A DNA stretch of 64,000 bases from positions 92,036,982 through 92,100,981 of the forward strand of contig NC_133325.1 in NCBI RefSeq assembly GCF_042186555.1. Reading direction: 5' to 3'. Positions 50,951 to 63,571 of the stretch are shown one piece after another (the stretch's first letter is position 1; every line of letters begins with the position of its first letter). A program made the position numbers and the translations under genes. The stretch comes from Aquarana catesbeiana (Eukaryota > Chordata > Amphibia > Anura > Ranidae). The notes beneath the pieces were generated by a model. The model was not told the DNA's origin, searched no databases, and saw only the letters and a program-made list of their open reading frames with translations.

Positions 50951-51860
50951 TCGATGTTTATTCCCAGAGAGACCTGGCAGATTTATTTAGACTGAAGTTC
51001 AAATCCAAAAATATTTACAAACGAGAAATAGTATTTGTATATTTTTTTTAATTATTACTTTTTCTGTTTTGAAAAATAACATGAAAATGTTAAAAAAAAT
51101 GATTACATATTTTATTTATTTTACGCTAACCAACAAAATTAAACAAATTTACTCCATAGTAATTTTTTATATATATTTTTTTGGTGTGGAAGACAAGTGA
51201 AGAATCCCAAGATAATCAAGGAATAATAGAAGATGATCAGGCACCAAGCATGAGATCCACAGAGGAAAGGGTACTTATAATGTAAAGCGGGATAGACCAT
51301 ATACTTGACCAAAAATTGACTTAAATTAACATACACTCATTGCCCACTTTATTGCATTAAGCGTGTCCATATCTCAAACTTATCAATTACTAATGATTAA
51401 ATTATTTAGCAATAACATAATGAATATTGTAATGTAGACATGGAGAAGTCGCCCTCTTGACCTTTGAAACCGAGCATCCAAATGTTGAATAATAGTTATT
51501 AGTGACAGACGTGCAGCTAATCGGTATTATAAAGATTGAAGATGTCCTTGGATTTGCACGCACAGCAAGCTCAATGGATTCCCAAGAATTCTCTGAAAAA
51601 TATAACATACAATATAAGTGGCAGATATGTAAACCTAAATGACTTGGTCATGTCATTGTAGAATTGGGAGACTGTTTATAATTGATAGCAATGCAACAGG
51701 TACTTAAAATAAAATATAAAAAAATACATGAGATACATAGCCTTATCTAGTTATCCTAAAAATGTTTATTTAGTGTAAAATTGTATTAAAATGAATAATT
51801 AAATAAGCTTTATATTTCCAAATATCAAAAAAAAAAATTTTTATTATTATTATTATTATA

Positions 51861-52205
51861 GAGAAAAAATCTTTTAGCCAAAATATGGTCAAAGTTTCCA
51901 AGAGTTGATGAGGATCCAAGGTTTCCCTGTGGTCAAACTCTGAAACTGCTGAAGAATGAAGACTTCAAAGAAGAATTGGAAAAAATGAGTGGTGTCAATG
52001 CGGCAAATGTCTATCAATGCCTACGACGAGAGAGTCAGTTTGCTACCAGGAAATATTAACCATAAAAGAGAATATTGAAGAAGGTTCCTTCTGTATCACG
52101 GAGTCACCAATATTTAACAATATGGTAGCTGACAGGCTGAATACAACGATTCATCTCACTATGTTACACCAAGGAACTTCACATCCACCAAATGCAGATA
52201 ATAGG
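51861..52205 (+). other. Orphan exon-like coding block, unidentified
   Basis: A pyrimidine/ATT run ending in TATTATAG (acceptor-like) is followed by protein-like codons: LAKIWSKFPRVDEDPRFPCG, then ELEKMSGVNAANVYQCLRRE. After a one-base frame change near 52050 it continues as ENIEEGSFCITESPIF up to AATAG/GTATAT (donor-like). Codon composition differs from the AT-rich flanks. I do not recognise the family. It could be a relic exon of a host gene or of an unknown element. Confidence 0.35.
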
Positions 52206-52374
52206 TATATAACTTGTTAAAATCACTAATATTAACTTTATAGCTATACGTATTAATAAAAAATTCTATCATTTAAATTATAAACTTCTAAATAATTTAT
52301 ATATTTTACATTTTTATTAAAAACTCTCTCTCGCTCTTTCTCGTGTAATGTTCATTTTCCAAAACACATAGGGG

Positions 52375-53600
52375 GTCATTTACTATAGCGCCAATATGCA
52401 ATCCCACTGCACATGAAAACAGCGCCCAATTAAGAGTTCAACTGGACGGGCATGCAAATGGACAATCGTGCTATTGCAGATGAAAATGCCTGTCAAATCG
52501 GCATATGCGGGAATAGTTGAAGTCAATGGGGCTCGGACCTGCAAAATCCAAAATCCTCAGTTGCTTGTATGCAAGTTAATTGCCATAAAAAGTGTATGAG
52601 GATCCGGGTACTGCCCCAGAGGACATGTATCAATTAAAAAAAGTGTTAAAAACTATTGTTTTTTCAGGAGCAGTGATTTTAATGATGCTTAAAGTGAAAC
52701 AATAAAAATGAAAAATTCCTTTAAATATCACGCCTGGGGGGTCCCCTTAGTCTGTCTGCAAAGTGGTGCATCTGTACAATGTATAGAACAGTACTGCCGG
52801 CTCCCAGCAATGTAGATGAAAAATCAAGGGAAAAAAATTTAAAAAGTAGGGTCCCCCGCCCCCCCTCTCAGTCCATACCAGGCCCTTTGGGTCTGGTATG
52901 GATTTTATGGGAAACGCCAAAATTAAAAAAAAAAATTGGAGTGGGGGTCCCCCCCAAAATCCATACCAGACCCTTATCCGAGCATGCAGCCTGGAGGACA
53001 GGATGGGGGGCGGGTGAGCGCCCCCTTCCTGAAACATACCAGGCCACATGCCCCCATGTGTCCCCCCCAAAGCACCTTGTCCCCATGTCGATGAGGACAA
53101 TGACCACTTCCTGCCAACCCTGGCCATTGGTTGTTGGGGTCTGCGGGTGGGGGCTTATCGGAATCTGGAAGCCCCCTTTAACAAGGGGTCCCCCCGATTC
53201 TGCCCCCCCATGTGAATAGGTATTGGATACATTGTACCCCTACCCATTCACCAAAAAAAGTAGTGTAATGTGACAAAAGACAGTAGCCAGTTTTTGACAA
53301 TTACTTTATTAAAAATGTCTTCTTCCCCTGCTTATTCCTCCATCTTCTCCTTCCCCACTTCTTCCTCCAGTCGTCCTCCATCTTCTCCTTCCCCGCTTCG
53401 TCCTCTGGTCTTCATTCTTCCTGGTTCAGAAAGGGTTCAGGAGGAGGGAGGGGCTTGCTCGTCCCCTCCTTTTCCTGATCTCCAGGCTGCATGCTGGGAT
53501 AAGGGCCCGGTATGGATTTTGGGGGAGACCCCACGCCAATTTTTTTGTAAATAATAGTTTTTGGAGTTTTTTTTTCATTTGGTGCTTAGAGAGAATTAAC
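52375..53600. mobile_element. Anuran high-copy interspersed repeat
   Basis: The segment begins GGGGGTCATTTACTATAGCG and contains inverted and direct copies of CCATACCAGGCCC / GGGTCTGGTATGG and AAAATCCATACCAGACCC. It has runs of C and no real coding sequence. I recognise the pattern as a common frog repeat but cannot classify it. Confidence 0.5.
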
Positions 53601-54243
53601 ATTTAGTGGACAATTTTTATGTCTTACCTAGTCCACAAAAAATTAGTAAAGCCCTGAATTTCAGCTTAGCTTCAACAGTAAAGTTAGCCCAATTTTTTTT
53701 ATATTGCTAAGGATAATGTTACGTAGAGTAAATTGATACCCAACATGTCAAAGTTCAAAATTGTGCCCACTCGTTGAATGGCGACAAACTTTGACCCTTA
53801 AAAATCTCCATAGGCGACGTTTAAACAGGTTACCAATTTTGAGTTACAGAGGAGGTTTAGTGCTAGAATTATTTCTCTAACGATCACGGCGATAATTACA
53901 GAGGAGGTCTAGTGCTAGAATTATTTCTCTAACGATCATGGCGATACCTCACATGTGTGGTTTGAACATCGTTTTCATATGCGGGCGCAATTTACGTATG
54001 CGTTGCCTTCTGCGCGCGAGCTTGAAGGGACAGGGCGCTCTAAATTTTTTTTTTTTTTTTACATGACAGGACTTTTTATATGTGAGATCTGGGGTCAAAA
54101 AGACCCCAGATCTCACATTTACACTAAAATGCAATAAAAGAAAAAAAGTCTTTTTTTTACAAAAAAATTAATTTCCTCTTTAAGACCATTGGGTGGAAGT
54201 GACGTTTGACGTACAAAGATGGCGGGCAGTCCATAAGTAGTTA
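53600..54243 (-). mobile_element. TTAA-type element, copy A (inverted relative to copy B)
   Basis: Several blocks match copy B in opposite orientation: CGACAAACTTTGACCCTTAA, TCTAACGATCACGGCG, the self-complementary GATCTGGGGTC/GACCCCAGATC segment and TGGAAGTGACGTTTGACG. It ends GTAGTTAA at 54243. It contains a local tandem duplication of about 70 bp (53842-53945). Confidence 0.6.
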
Positions 54244-54345
54244 ATGTACTTGGGCCAAAAAAAGCATGGAAATGATGCTCCAGCATTTGACAATATAGTT
54301 AGAAGGACCCAATCTACAAGGGTAAGACACTAAAAATTAGGCACA

Positions 54346-55501
54346 TTAACTACTTACGAACCGCCCGCTGAAGTTGTACGTCGGCTGTTTGAAGTGAAAT
54401 ACCGTTGTTATGGCAGCAGATAGCTGCCATAACCCTGGTATTTTCTTTAACAGTGTGCTGTCCACTTTTAGATAAAAGTGGTCTCTGCAGTGGATTCGCT
54501 GCGAGATCAGTTTTATCGGGGAAGGGAGAGGGGCCCCCCTCCCGCCATGCCCTGGTGGTCTCCGCCGCTTAGTGGAGTCGTCAGTAGCGGCAGAGACGAT
54601 CGCGTCCTCTCCCTTCAACAGCCTGGAGCCAAGTCAGGGAAAGATGGCCCCCACTCTACTCCTTACCATTGGATGGCAGAAGCTAAGTCAAACGTCACTT
54701 CCGCCCAACGGTCTTTTTACAAAAAAATAATAAAGACATTTATTTATTTATTTATTTTCATTGCATTTTAGTGTAAATGTGAGATCTGAGGTCTTTTTGA
54801 CCCCAGATCTCACATTTAAAAGGTCCTGCCATGCTTTTTTTCTATTACAAGGGGTGTTTACATTCCTTGTAAAAGGAGTAAAAGTGAATCATTTTTTTTT
54901 AAAAGGACAGTGTAAAAAATAAAAAATAAAATGAATAATAAAAAGAAAAATTTAAAGTGCCCCGTCCCACCAAGCTCGCACGTAGAAGTGAACGCATACG
55001 CAAGTGGCGCCTGCATATGAGAACGGTGTTGAAACCACATATGTGAGGTATTGCCGCGATCGTTAGAATGAGAGCAATAATTCTAGCACTAGACCCCCTC
55101 TGTAACTCTAAACTGGTAACTTGTAGAAATTTTTAAATGTCGCCTATGGAGATTTTTAAGGGTCAAAGTTTGAGTGGGCGCAATTTTGAACCGTGACATG
55201 TTGAGTATCAATTTACTCGGCATAACATTATCTTTCTCAATATAAAAAAAATGGACTGAATTTACTTTTGTCTTATTTTTTAATTCATAAAAGTGTATTT
55301 TTTCCAAAAAAATTGCGCTTGTAAGACCGCTGCGCAAATACGGTGTGACAAAGTATTGCAACGACCACCATTTTATTCTCTAGGGTGTCTAAAAAAATAA
55401 ATATATAATGTTTGGGGGTGCTAAGTAATTTTCGAGCAAAACAAAACAAAAAAAAATGTAACTTGTAAACACTAAATCTGAAAAATAGGCCGGGTCCTTA
55501 A
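54346..55501 (+). mobile_element. TTAA-type element, copy B
   Basis: It is bounded by TTAA at 54346-54349 and 55498-55501. It contains TTTGACCCCAGATCTCACAT, GATCGTTAGAATGAGAGC and an A-rich end. TTAA duplications suggest a piggyBac or Kolobok origin. It is non-coding. Confidence 0.6.
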
Positions 55502-55955
55502 AGCGGAGGTCCGCCCACTGCTGCAAAAATTAAAAGCCAGCAGCTACACATACTGCGGCTGCTGACTTTTAATATTTGGACACTTACCTGTCCTGGAGTC
55601 CAGCGATGTCAGCACCTCAGCTGCAGATGTTTCCATCAGCTGTCGGGTGCATGCCGCCTTCATTTCGAGTAAGGGAACCCAGCAGTGTAGCCTTTCGGCT
55701 TCATTCCGGGAACCCTACTGTGCATGCGTGAAACTGGCCCGGCGACAGGGGGAGGAGGAGGGAGGAGTGAGGAGGAGGAAGCCCCAGCCGTGGCATCAAT
55801 ACCCGTGGCTGAGGCTCCCGAAAGTGGGGAAAGCATACCTGTGAAAGACAGGTATGCTGTCCCCCCTCCCCCCGAAAGGTGCCAAATGTGGCACCGGAGG
55901 GGGGGGGGGGAGTACAATGATTTTCGTGGAACTTTTGGGTGAAACTCTGCTTTAA
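55498..55955. mobile_element. TTAA MITE with AGCGGAG / CTCTGCTT ends
   Basis: TTAA AGCGGAGGTCCGCCCA at the left matches the complement of TGGGTGAAACTCTGC TTTAA at the right. The left TTAA is shared with the end of copy B, so the two elements abut. An inner inverted pair (CATACCTGTGAAAGACAGGTATG) is present. Confidence 0.75.
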
Positions 55956-56660
55956 GAAGTTAAATCACATTAGAAAAGCAGGAACCTTCCTTTTCATCTC
56001 AACCTTTACATAGCAGTTGTAAGTCTAACGTGAGATTTAGAAGCAACCAAATAACAATAACAGCCTTAGTGTGGTGAGGGTCAGGAATTATGCACACCCC
56101 CAAAAAAACATATCTATTTGTAACCCACTATATACACTGCAAAGAAAAATTCAGGCCTGTTTTTAAGCCAAACGCCCGTCCCAAATGTTGGCCTTTTAAA
56201 TAACCTAGCTAAGATTGCTCGCACACCCACCCAGTAAAGGACACACCCACCAGTGTAATTGATTCTGTCTCTTGAGTTGGCCTCAATTGCGCACACCTGT
56301 TCATTAGGAATACACACTCTTTACAAATGAAAAAATGCCTCAGCATTGATATCTATGCAGATGTACTTTGGAAGACCAGAGAGCTAGTGAACAACCTGTT
56401 TCTGGCATATGTCATCTGTTTTGAAGGCTAGTTATGGCCGATTACTGTCAGCATGCTGAGAGATAAACAGCTGTCATTTTCTGGGTTTTGGCTTGGTAAG
56501 AGGCTGCAATTAGTGCTGGTGGGGAAATGTTAAGGCTGATTAGAGTCCTTGCCCATGGAAAACATATGACACAATGTGCAATGGTGGTGAAACCCTCCTA
56601 TACATGTATACTACATTTAGACATAATTTAGGGAAGGCCCTGAGTCAGAAGTTATGTTTA
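55956..56660. other. Unassigned interval
   Basis: Nothing recognisable beyond short frames. The stretch is mildly AT-rich. Confidence 0.3.
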
Positions 56661-56669
56661 ACATAGGGA

Positions 56670-56780
56670 GAACAGACAACTTCTCTAAATAAAGTGGCAT
56701 GTTTGGGGTTCGAACCCAGAACATCAGTGCTGCTAGGCAGTAGTTCTAACCTGTGAGCCACGGAGCTGCTACATGTGGAG
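56670..56780 (-). mobile_element. tRNA-derived SINE, minus strand
   Basis: On the minus strand there is a tRNA-like head with an A-box-like GTGGCTCACAGG and a perfect B box GGTTCGAACCC. TGCCTAGCAGCACTG between them is the arrangement of common frog and fish tRNA SINEs. It is not a functional tRNA, because the acceptor arms do not pair. Confidence 0.6.
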
Positions 56781-57246
56781 CCTTCCTACACTAAAATACA
56801 CATATACTACATTTCTTTGGACATATAGGTGGTGGAATTACATTAGTCAGGAGTTATTCTTCTTGATTTATTCTGTGATATTTGGTGGTTCTTGGTGTGT
56901 GAGTGTAGAATAGTGATGTTACCTTCTCATTTTTGGTAATGACATTTTTATTTCTGATGTTGGTACACATTTCACATTTTTTGGGCTCAAATTATGATCA
57001 TTTGGAAAGAATAAAAAAATATAAAAAACACACTAATTTTAAATGTGCATCAGCAATGGTATTGTTTGTGGTTTGTATAGACACCTGTGTGAGTTTGGGT
57101 AAAGATTTTTGTGAGATGGAGAGCAACAAGTGAAAGTGACAGAGAAAAATATATTTTACCAAAACATGAAAACATCCCACATTCTAGTATTCTTACAAAC
57201 AAAATAGATGAAGAAGCAACATTGTTGCAAGGACAATTTCTTTGAG

Positions 57247-57505
57247 AGAAAGAGGAAAATGTTATACTTACGATAGTAATTTTCCTTTCCTGATGCAAAG
57301 CATGACAGCATATGCGTATGGGTAGGCTCCGCCCCCTGCCCTATTCCAGGATTGGTTATACTATATAAGTAAGTCTCCTCCCTGCAGGCAGCATTCTCGT
57401 AACTTATTATCACTGCAAAGTCCTTTAGGTAGGGACCTATATGCTGTCATGCTTTATATCAGGAAAGGAAAATTACTGTCAGGCAAGTATAACATTTTCC
57501 TCTTT
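57247..57505. mobile_element. Inverted-repeat element with 61-bp arms
   Basis: AGGAAAATGTTATACTTACG...GCATGACAGCATAT (57248-57308) returns inverted as ATATGCTGTCATGC...GTATAACATTTTCCT (57440-57500) with few mismatches. A further partial copy follows to about 57540. It is a non-coding MITE. Confidence 0.75.
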
Positions 57506-57540
57506 CCTGACACAAGCATGACAGCATATACATATAGGAT

Positions 57541-60280
57541 GTAGGAATCACCAGACGATAAGGGTGGGTAATGCTGACGTGTTTAAGTTGAAGATTAGAT
57601 CTATCCTCCACTAATGACTGAAATGTATTGTAGCCATAGGTGTGTGCACAGGGTAGCATTATCGCTCTGTGTGCTGGCAGGGAGCATGGAAAGATCTCCC
57701 TCTAAATGGCTCTGCCATAAGAGAAGTTCTTCGACATTTCTCTTTTACTGTGCTGGTGGGGAGATGGAAAGAATCCCTGATTGGTTCTGCCACATATATA
57801 CGCCCGCATACGTGTGTCTGAGCCTTGTGCACACCCCAACGCAACAGGCTGCGCACCCACATGATTGTGGCTACTGGGTCCACTTTAAAATGGGCCCCAA
57901 ACATGTTGAATGTAGATCAGGTCACAGTTTACATATTAGTTCTGGAGGGACTCCCTTAAGTTCTGTCCACGGATGTGCAATCTGTAATTGTAATCTGGTA
58001 AAGCGGTCTCTGACCTTCATTGATGGATTTGTTGTAACCATCTAAGCCCCTTGACTAACTTGATTTGCACCACTGCGATTGTCTTTAATGGACAGGGATT
58101 GTCCTCTTCTGATGCTGCTAGGCCTGAAGAGCTCTCCAAGGGCCACCTCCATGTCTTTCCTCAAATTTTGAATCTATTTCCAATGCTTGTGGTACTTAAG
58201 ACACTTTAATTTGGATATGCCGGAAGGATGATGTTCTATCCCAGATGCAAAGATGCAGACCTCTGTATAGTGCTGAGGAAGAGACTAGAGCCATTTTGCC
58301 TGATAATGGTAGCAACAAGGTAGTTTACGGCTTGACGCTTGCATATCTGAGATCCTTCTTCTAGACATATTAGCCATACAAAATACTGTTTCAGTGTTAC
58401 TGGCCATATTAAGGACGTCTTATCCAGCTGAATGGAGTGTGAGATAACATGTCCCACACTATTTGGATGGTCCAAGGGGAAAGACCAATCTGCTCAGGTC
58501 TTTCCAAATTGGTTAAACAATAGAATTGGGGGAGTTTTGGGACTTTAAATGGGGCACAAGGCATGTGCCCCCATCCCGGGATCAGTAAGACAAAAAATAA
58601 AAGGGAAGTTGGGACTTTAAATGAGGTGGTAGACTTTGTGTAGAAAACATGGTCAGTTTTATTGAGGTAAAAAATATAATGCATATAGATGGTAAACATC
58701 ATATGGAAAAACATATAATGAAGTGTTGTCATATTGTACGTATGCATACTAAATTCAAAATACAGAATAATAGTAAGATTCATGTACAGAAATCAATAAG
58801 TAAGTAACATCGTAATATACGTATGCATAGAGCGGTAACATCATATGGATAGATGTGTACATGATAAACACTTGATACATATATATAGCATAATCAATTA
58901 ACATGACAGCTGGCAGCCAAATGAGTAATAATACATTTCCGAATTGGTTTACCAAAATATGCAACAGTTACAGGATCCCAGAGAGTGAGGACAAGACCGA
59001 GCCTCATCTACCCTTCAATATCATCTCTAGGCTTACTTGTATACAATTCAGTCCTTACAGTGGGGAACAAAGGTTTCGATCCTTTAAATGTCTCAGGGTT
59101 TCCTATGATCTAATATACCTGAAGTTTGGAGTAGGTGCCCTGGCCTCCATAGGGTTTCAAACACTAAAGTGAGACTTCACTTCTTGGGTCTCCAGCATCT
59201 CAATATAACTAATCTGAATTTGGATGATACGGTTGGTCATGCTGTATGAGGTATTGGATCTCTGAAAGGAGAATAGGAGGCTCTCCGATCAGAGATTGTA
59301 CCTGATGATATCATGGCCTGCAGGCCACCGGGCAATTATTGTCGTCATCCCCACTGAACGACTGCAGATCCTGATAAGCAGCCTGAAGACCACTGGGTTT
59401 GTAGGATACACATATTGGCTAACCTGCAGACCCAGCTGGCTGTCAGTAGTTCCACTGCTTCCACCTCTGGGAACCCACCAAGGTTACTGTCATGTCATAA
59501 TCCTTTGTTGGTTTGGAGACCATCCCTTGACATCCAATGGCTTTGTACCTTACAGGCTCTGACAGGAAGTTCTAGGACACTCGAACCCAAAGGGCTGGGA
59601 AACCTGCCTGGGAGATACCTCTGACAGAAGGTGACTAGTCTTGCATTCCTTCTTGACAGCAAAGATAGGACCTTCCAATTTTGCTGAATCTTTGCAGCAT
59701 AGCTGAGGCTCTTTGTTGCATTTTCAGGAGGACTTTAGCCTGAAATCATTGCAACTCTGACTTTGGACACTTTGCCCTCCATTGGCATGAATACCAGACA
59801 AAGATTTGAGTTAATTGGTATGCCCAGTAGCTGATAAAGCTGAAAGATTAGCTAGCTTAGCTACCTCCAAAAAGGGACTTGTCTCCTCTGTGGAGTCACT
59901 GTTCCTGGTGCAGGAAACAAGTCTTCCCTTACTAAAACACCAGTTAATAAAGTTCTCAACCTTCCAGTGAGCCCCGCGGACCACATGGCTTACTACAGAC
60001 CACCTTTCTACTCTTTTGCGACCGTGGGATGCAACCAATGGGAAAGAGTTATAATTTGTTTCAGTGGTATACTTATACTGTCGCTCTCTCTGAGGGCAAC
60101 TCTACTCTATTCTTTGGAGGTTCGGAACTGCTGTTGGACTCTCAATGATGGCTCCTCCCAATTCGATCAGACTCTGAACTAGAACTTTTTTCCAGGACCT
60201 GGAAGACATTGTGCCAGCAGGCTGTTGCCCAAACAAGGATCACCAGAAGCCCTTGCTCCCACAAGACGGCCACTACTGGA
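57541..60280. other. Mostly unassigned region
   Basis: I find no convincing gene or element in this 2.7 kb. A GGGACTTTAAATG motif repeats at about 58539 and 58611, and an ATACGTATGCATA / CATCATATGG-type repeat recurs at 58670-58870. Frames of up to 143 codons (57614-58045) lack recognisable motifs. Confidence 0.4.
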
Positions 60281-60288
60281 CCTAATGT

Positions 60289-60960
60289 CTGTCAGGATCA
60301 CTTAAGTGCTCCTGCTCCTCATTCCAGCATCCGGGTGTTGGCTATTGCATTCTCCCTGTCTGTGTCCACCTGCAAGGTGATTGATACGGTCAGTCACCTA
60401 ATATAAGCAAGCCAAAAGCTCTGTTCCTTGCTTGTGATAGAGTGAGTGATACCTGTTTTGTTCCTGATCAAGCTCCCTGTCTGTCTGCCCTGCTTTACTA
60501 GTTTGGATTTCCCTGTGTATGACTTTGGACTGGATTATTGGACTATTCCTTGAACTCAGCCTGTCTTTTACCTGGACTGTCATAGAACCACGCTACCTGT
60601 CTGCTAACTGCAAGTATCTCTTGGCTTTGCTCCATTTGCATCTGCCCTGATGTGGGGGCCAGGCACTATAGCATTGTGTATAAGTCCCGGGGGCAACCAA
60701 GTACCGGTAGGCCTGCTTGCCTTATAGGAAAGGGGCTGCCATAGGTGAAGCACACAGTAGCTAGTTATAGTGTCTGTCCACCTGCGTTGGGGTAGATCGA
60801 CAATATCCTGGGAAATGCCCTGAGTTTGTGAAGGCCAAAGTCTGCCAGATGAACTCGTAGTTAAACTCTCGAACGGCCAAGTGAAGATACTTGCAGAAGC
60901 ATGGGTGTATCGAAGTGTGTATACAGTATTCACACACCTGCTAGGTCTAGAGACAACCTA
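60289..60960 (+). repeat. Possible solo LTR of another gypsy family
   Basis: TGTCAGGATCACTTAAGTGC begins at about 60289. A TATAAGCAAGCC box is near 60401, followed by the CTTGCTTGTGATAGAGTGAG style seen in sushi-like LTRs. The 3' end and a target duplication are not identified. Confidence 0.3.
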
Positions 60961-61249
60961 CCATCTTACCTGATGGCTTGAGTAATTGATTGCAATGATG
61001 CCATATAAAGTTTTGGATCCTAATCCTTCTGCTTCATGCCCAAGTCTGCATTTTGACTAAGGACAATGCAGACATAATTCTTGACATCTTGGCTGGATGG
61101 CTCACCATTAAACAAGATGTGGTAACACTTGTTTTCCAGCGTTAATTGCTCTAATGAGTCATGGAGGGAATGAAATGAGTTGGAGGAGAGGAACAAAAAT
61201 TCCAATGTGTTATAGGAAAAAAATTGCGTGCTACTATGTGTAGTTTAAA

Positions 61250-62035
61250 GTGAAAATAAGGCATCAAACTCCAGTGAAAATAGAAAATCAGAAAAAACTT
61301 ATGAAGAACACCAAAAATATAATGGGTGTGAACAGCTGCAACCACTTAGTAGTGTACTCAAAATCACTGCATGAACAGAATGAAAAAAGAAGGGGGGAGT
61401 GGTACGCTTATTCAATATAATGCACCGTTAACATAAAAAACAAAAATAGAATAAACTAAAATAAAGTGCAAAAAAAAGGTCCAAGTGAAAAACAACATGG
61501 TAGGAATCAGTTTATATGGAGATGGATGTCTCATAAAACGGTAACTTGATAGAAGGAAAACAAAGCATCAATCCAACATCGATTGTAAAATTTATAGATT
61601 GGCCACTCACCTCCAACAATGACCAAAAGGTCAAACAAGGCTCGTCAGACAGCGGATGGGCAATCCTGCTGGTGAATCTGCAGAAACATTCAGGTCCCAA
61701 ACTAAGACAAGATGGTGCATGGAATCTTAGCACCAACACATCCTGCGTTCACTGCTGGGTAGTTCCATATATTTAGAGAGAAAAGCTCGCTCCAAAGCAC
61801 TAATACTTCTTGTGTGGATGGCACTCAGAGAAAACAAAAAAAAACCATAGTGCAATATTGCCAGATAAAATAAAACTTGTTTAATAGAAAACTGCTGACA
61901 TCAGGTTAGAAGAAAATCCGCAATATAAAATAAGAGTAGTGACACACTCGCATCCTCCCCATGCTTCCGCAATAGGCACCATGAGTGACGTCACAAGGCT
62001 CCACCCAATGCGTTGCGTCACTGGTCATGGCAGGG
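61250..62035 (-). mobile_element. PLE terminal region, minus strand, with ribozyme relic
   Basis: The minus strand carries CAGTGACGCAACGCATTGGG near 62010-62030, which resembles the GACGAAACGCG core of frog PLE ends after CpG decay. A long AT-rich tail with A-runs extends to about 61250. Confidence 0.4.
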
Positions 62036-62165
62036 GGAACACATTTGCAACTTGGCTCTTTCTCAAAGTGGCGATTTCTATAAGTGAAATGCACTTCTGA
62101 CTCGGCACTTATCACTCATCATCTGACTGTCTGATCTGAAAATATCATCTTTGTCCTCCCACAGG

Positions 62166-62957
62166 TATGCTCCTACTGCTACAACTCCAGCCAGAATCGC
62201 ATTAGTGAAAACTGTCTCCTATGTCTCTTAACTCTGGTATGCTCCTACTGCTACAACTCCAGCCATAATCGCATTAGTGAAAACTGTCTTCTATGTCTCT
62301 TAACTCTGGTATGCTCCTACTGCTACAACTCCAGCCAGAATCGCATTCGTGAAAACTGTCTCCTATGTCTCTTAACTCTGGTATGCTCCTACTGCTACAA
62401 CTCCAGCCATAATCGCATTAGTAAAAACTGTCTCCTATGTCTCTTAACTCTGGTATGCTCCTACTGCTACAACTCCAGCCAGAATCGCATTAGTGAAAAC
62501 TGTCTCCTATGTCTCTTAACTCTGGTATGCTCCTACTGCTACAACTCCAGCCAGGATCGCATTAGTGAAAACTGTCTCTTATGTCTCTTAACTCTGGTAT
62601 GCTCCTACTGCTACAACTCCAGCCAGAATTGCATTAGTGAAAACTGTCTCCTATGTCTCTTAACTCTGGTATGCTCCTAGTGCTACAACTCCAGCCAGAA
62701 TCGCATTAGTGAAAACTGTCTCCTATGTCTCTTAAATCTGGTATGCTCCTACTGCTACAACTCCAGCCAGAATCGCATTAGTGAAAACTGTCTCCTATGT
62801 CTCTTAACTCTGGTATGCTCCTACTGCTACAACTCCAGCCAGAATCGCATTAGTGAAAACTGTCTCCTATGTCTCTTAACTCTGGTATGCTCCTACTGCT
62901 ACAACTCCAGCCAGAATCGCATTAGTGCAAACTGTCTCCTATGTCTCTTAACTCTGG
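62166..62957 (+). repeat. 72-bp minisatellite encoding a CxxC-rich 24-residue repeat
   Basis: Units start TATGCTCCTACTGCTACAAC at 62166, 62238, 62310 and every 72 bp to 62886, giving 11 copies, plus a diverged start at 62958. One frame is open from 62135 to 62677 and reads CSYCYNSSQNRISENCLLC in each unit (C-x2-C-x12-C-x2-C). A TAG at 62678-62680 in the eighth copy ends it. There is no ATG in this frame. A TTTGTCCTCCCACAG acceptor-like sequence stands directly before it. Confidence 0.85.
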
Positions 62958-63245
62958 TTGGCTCCTACTGCTGCAACTCCAGCCAAAAACTGAAACACTG
63001 CTATCTTTTTTCTTATGTGTCTCTAATAATGCTGGTATGTTTTTTTTTTACTTAACTGTCTGTAGACCTGTCCACATTACAATGCTTTATTATCTCCCTT
63101 GTCTTACCCAAAATTATGGCCCTCTTAACTTTAGTGCCCTCTTGCTAGTCTATTTGTGACTTAAGAATTTTGCCCTATTAACCAACCAAGCTTTATAACC
63201 TCTTGTTTGCTAATTGAAATCCGCCCACACCCTACCCCTATCAGT

Positions 63246-63255
63246 ATATATTTAA
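63246..63255 (+). promoter_or_regulatory. TATA-like box before the second 80-bp leader
   Basis: TATATTTAAG lies about 30 bp upstream of the start of the duplicated leader at 63278, where transcription would be expected to begin. Confidence 0.45.
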
Positions 63256-63571
63256 GCTTCTCTTGGGGGAAGCATTTGCAGGGGGTACACATTTGCAACT
63301 TGGCTCTTTCTCAAAGTGGCGATTTTTATAAGTGAAATGCACTTCTGACTCGGCACTTCAGCGAAGGCACAAAGCGAAAGGACACAAGATAAACATTTTG
63401 ACAAACAGCACACAGACATCAGGTGAACTTGTTTACTCCTTTAGCTCTTTTTCCTTGTGACATGCTTTCTCTACCACTGCTTTTGACAACTCTGTCCTCC
63501 ATCCTAAAACTATCTCTCCTTCACCCCTCTTCTCCCCCCCACAGCATATATATATCACCCTCACTCCTGTC

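Noticed and set aside
56685..56775. Possible functional tRNA gene (perfect B box)
   Set aside because: No pairing acceptor stem, and it sits in a SINE-like context. Read as a tRNA-derived SINE instead.
57614..58045. 143-codon frame as a gene
   Set aside because: No recognisable domain, no flanking exon signals and average composition. Treated as a chance frame.
62166..62957. CRISPR array
   Set aside because: Perfect 72-bp tandem units without spacers in a vertebrate context. It is a minisatellite.
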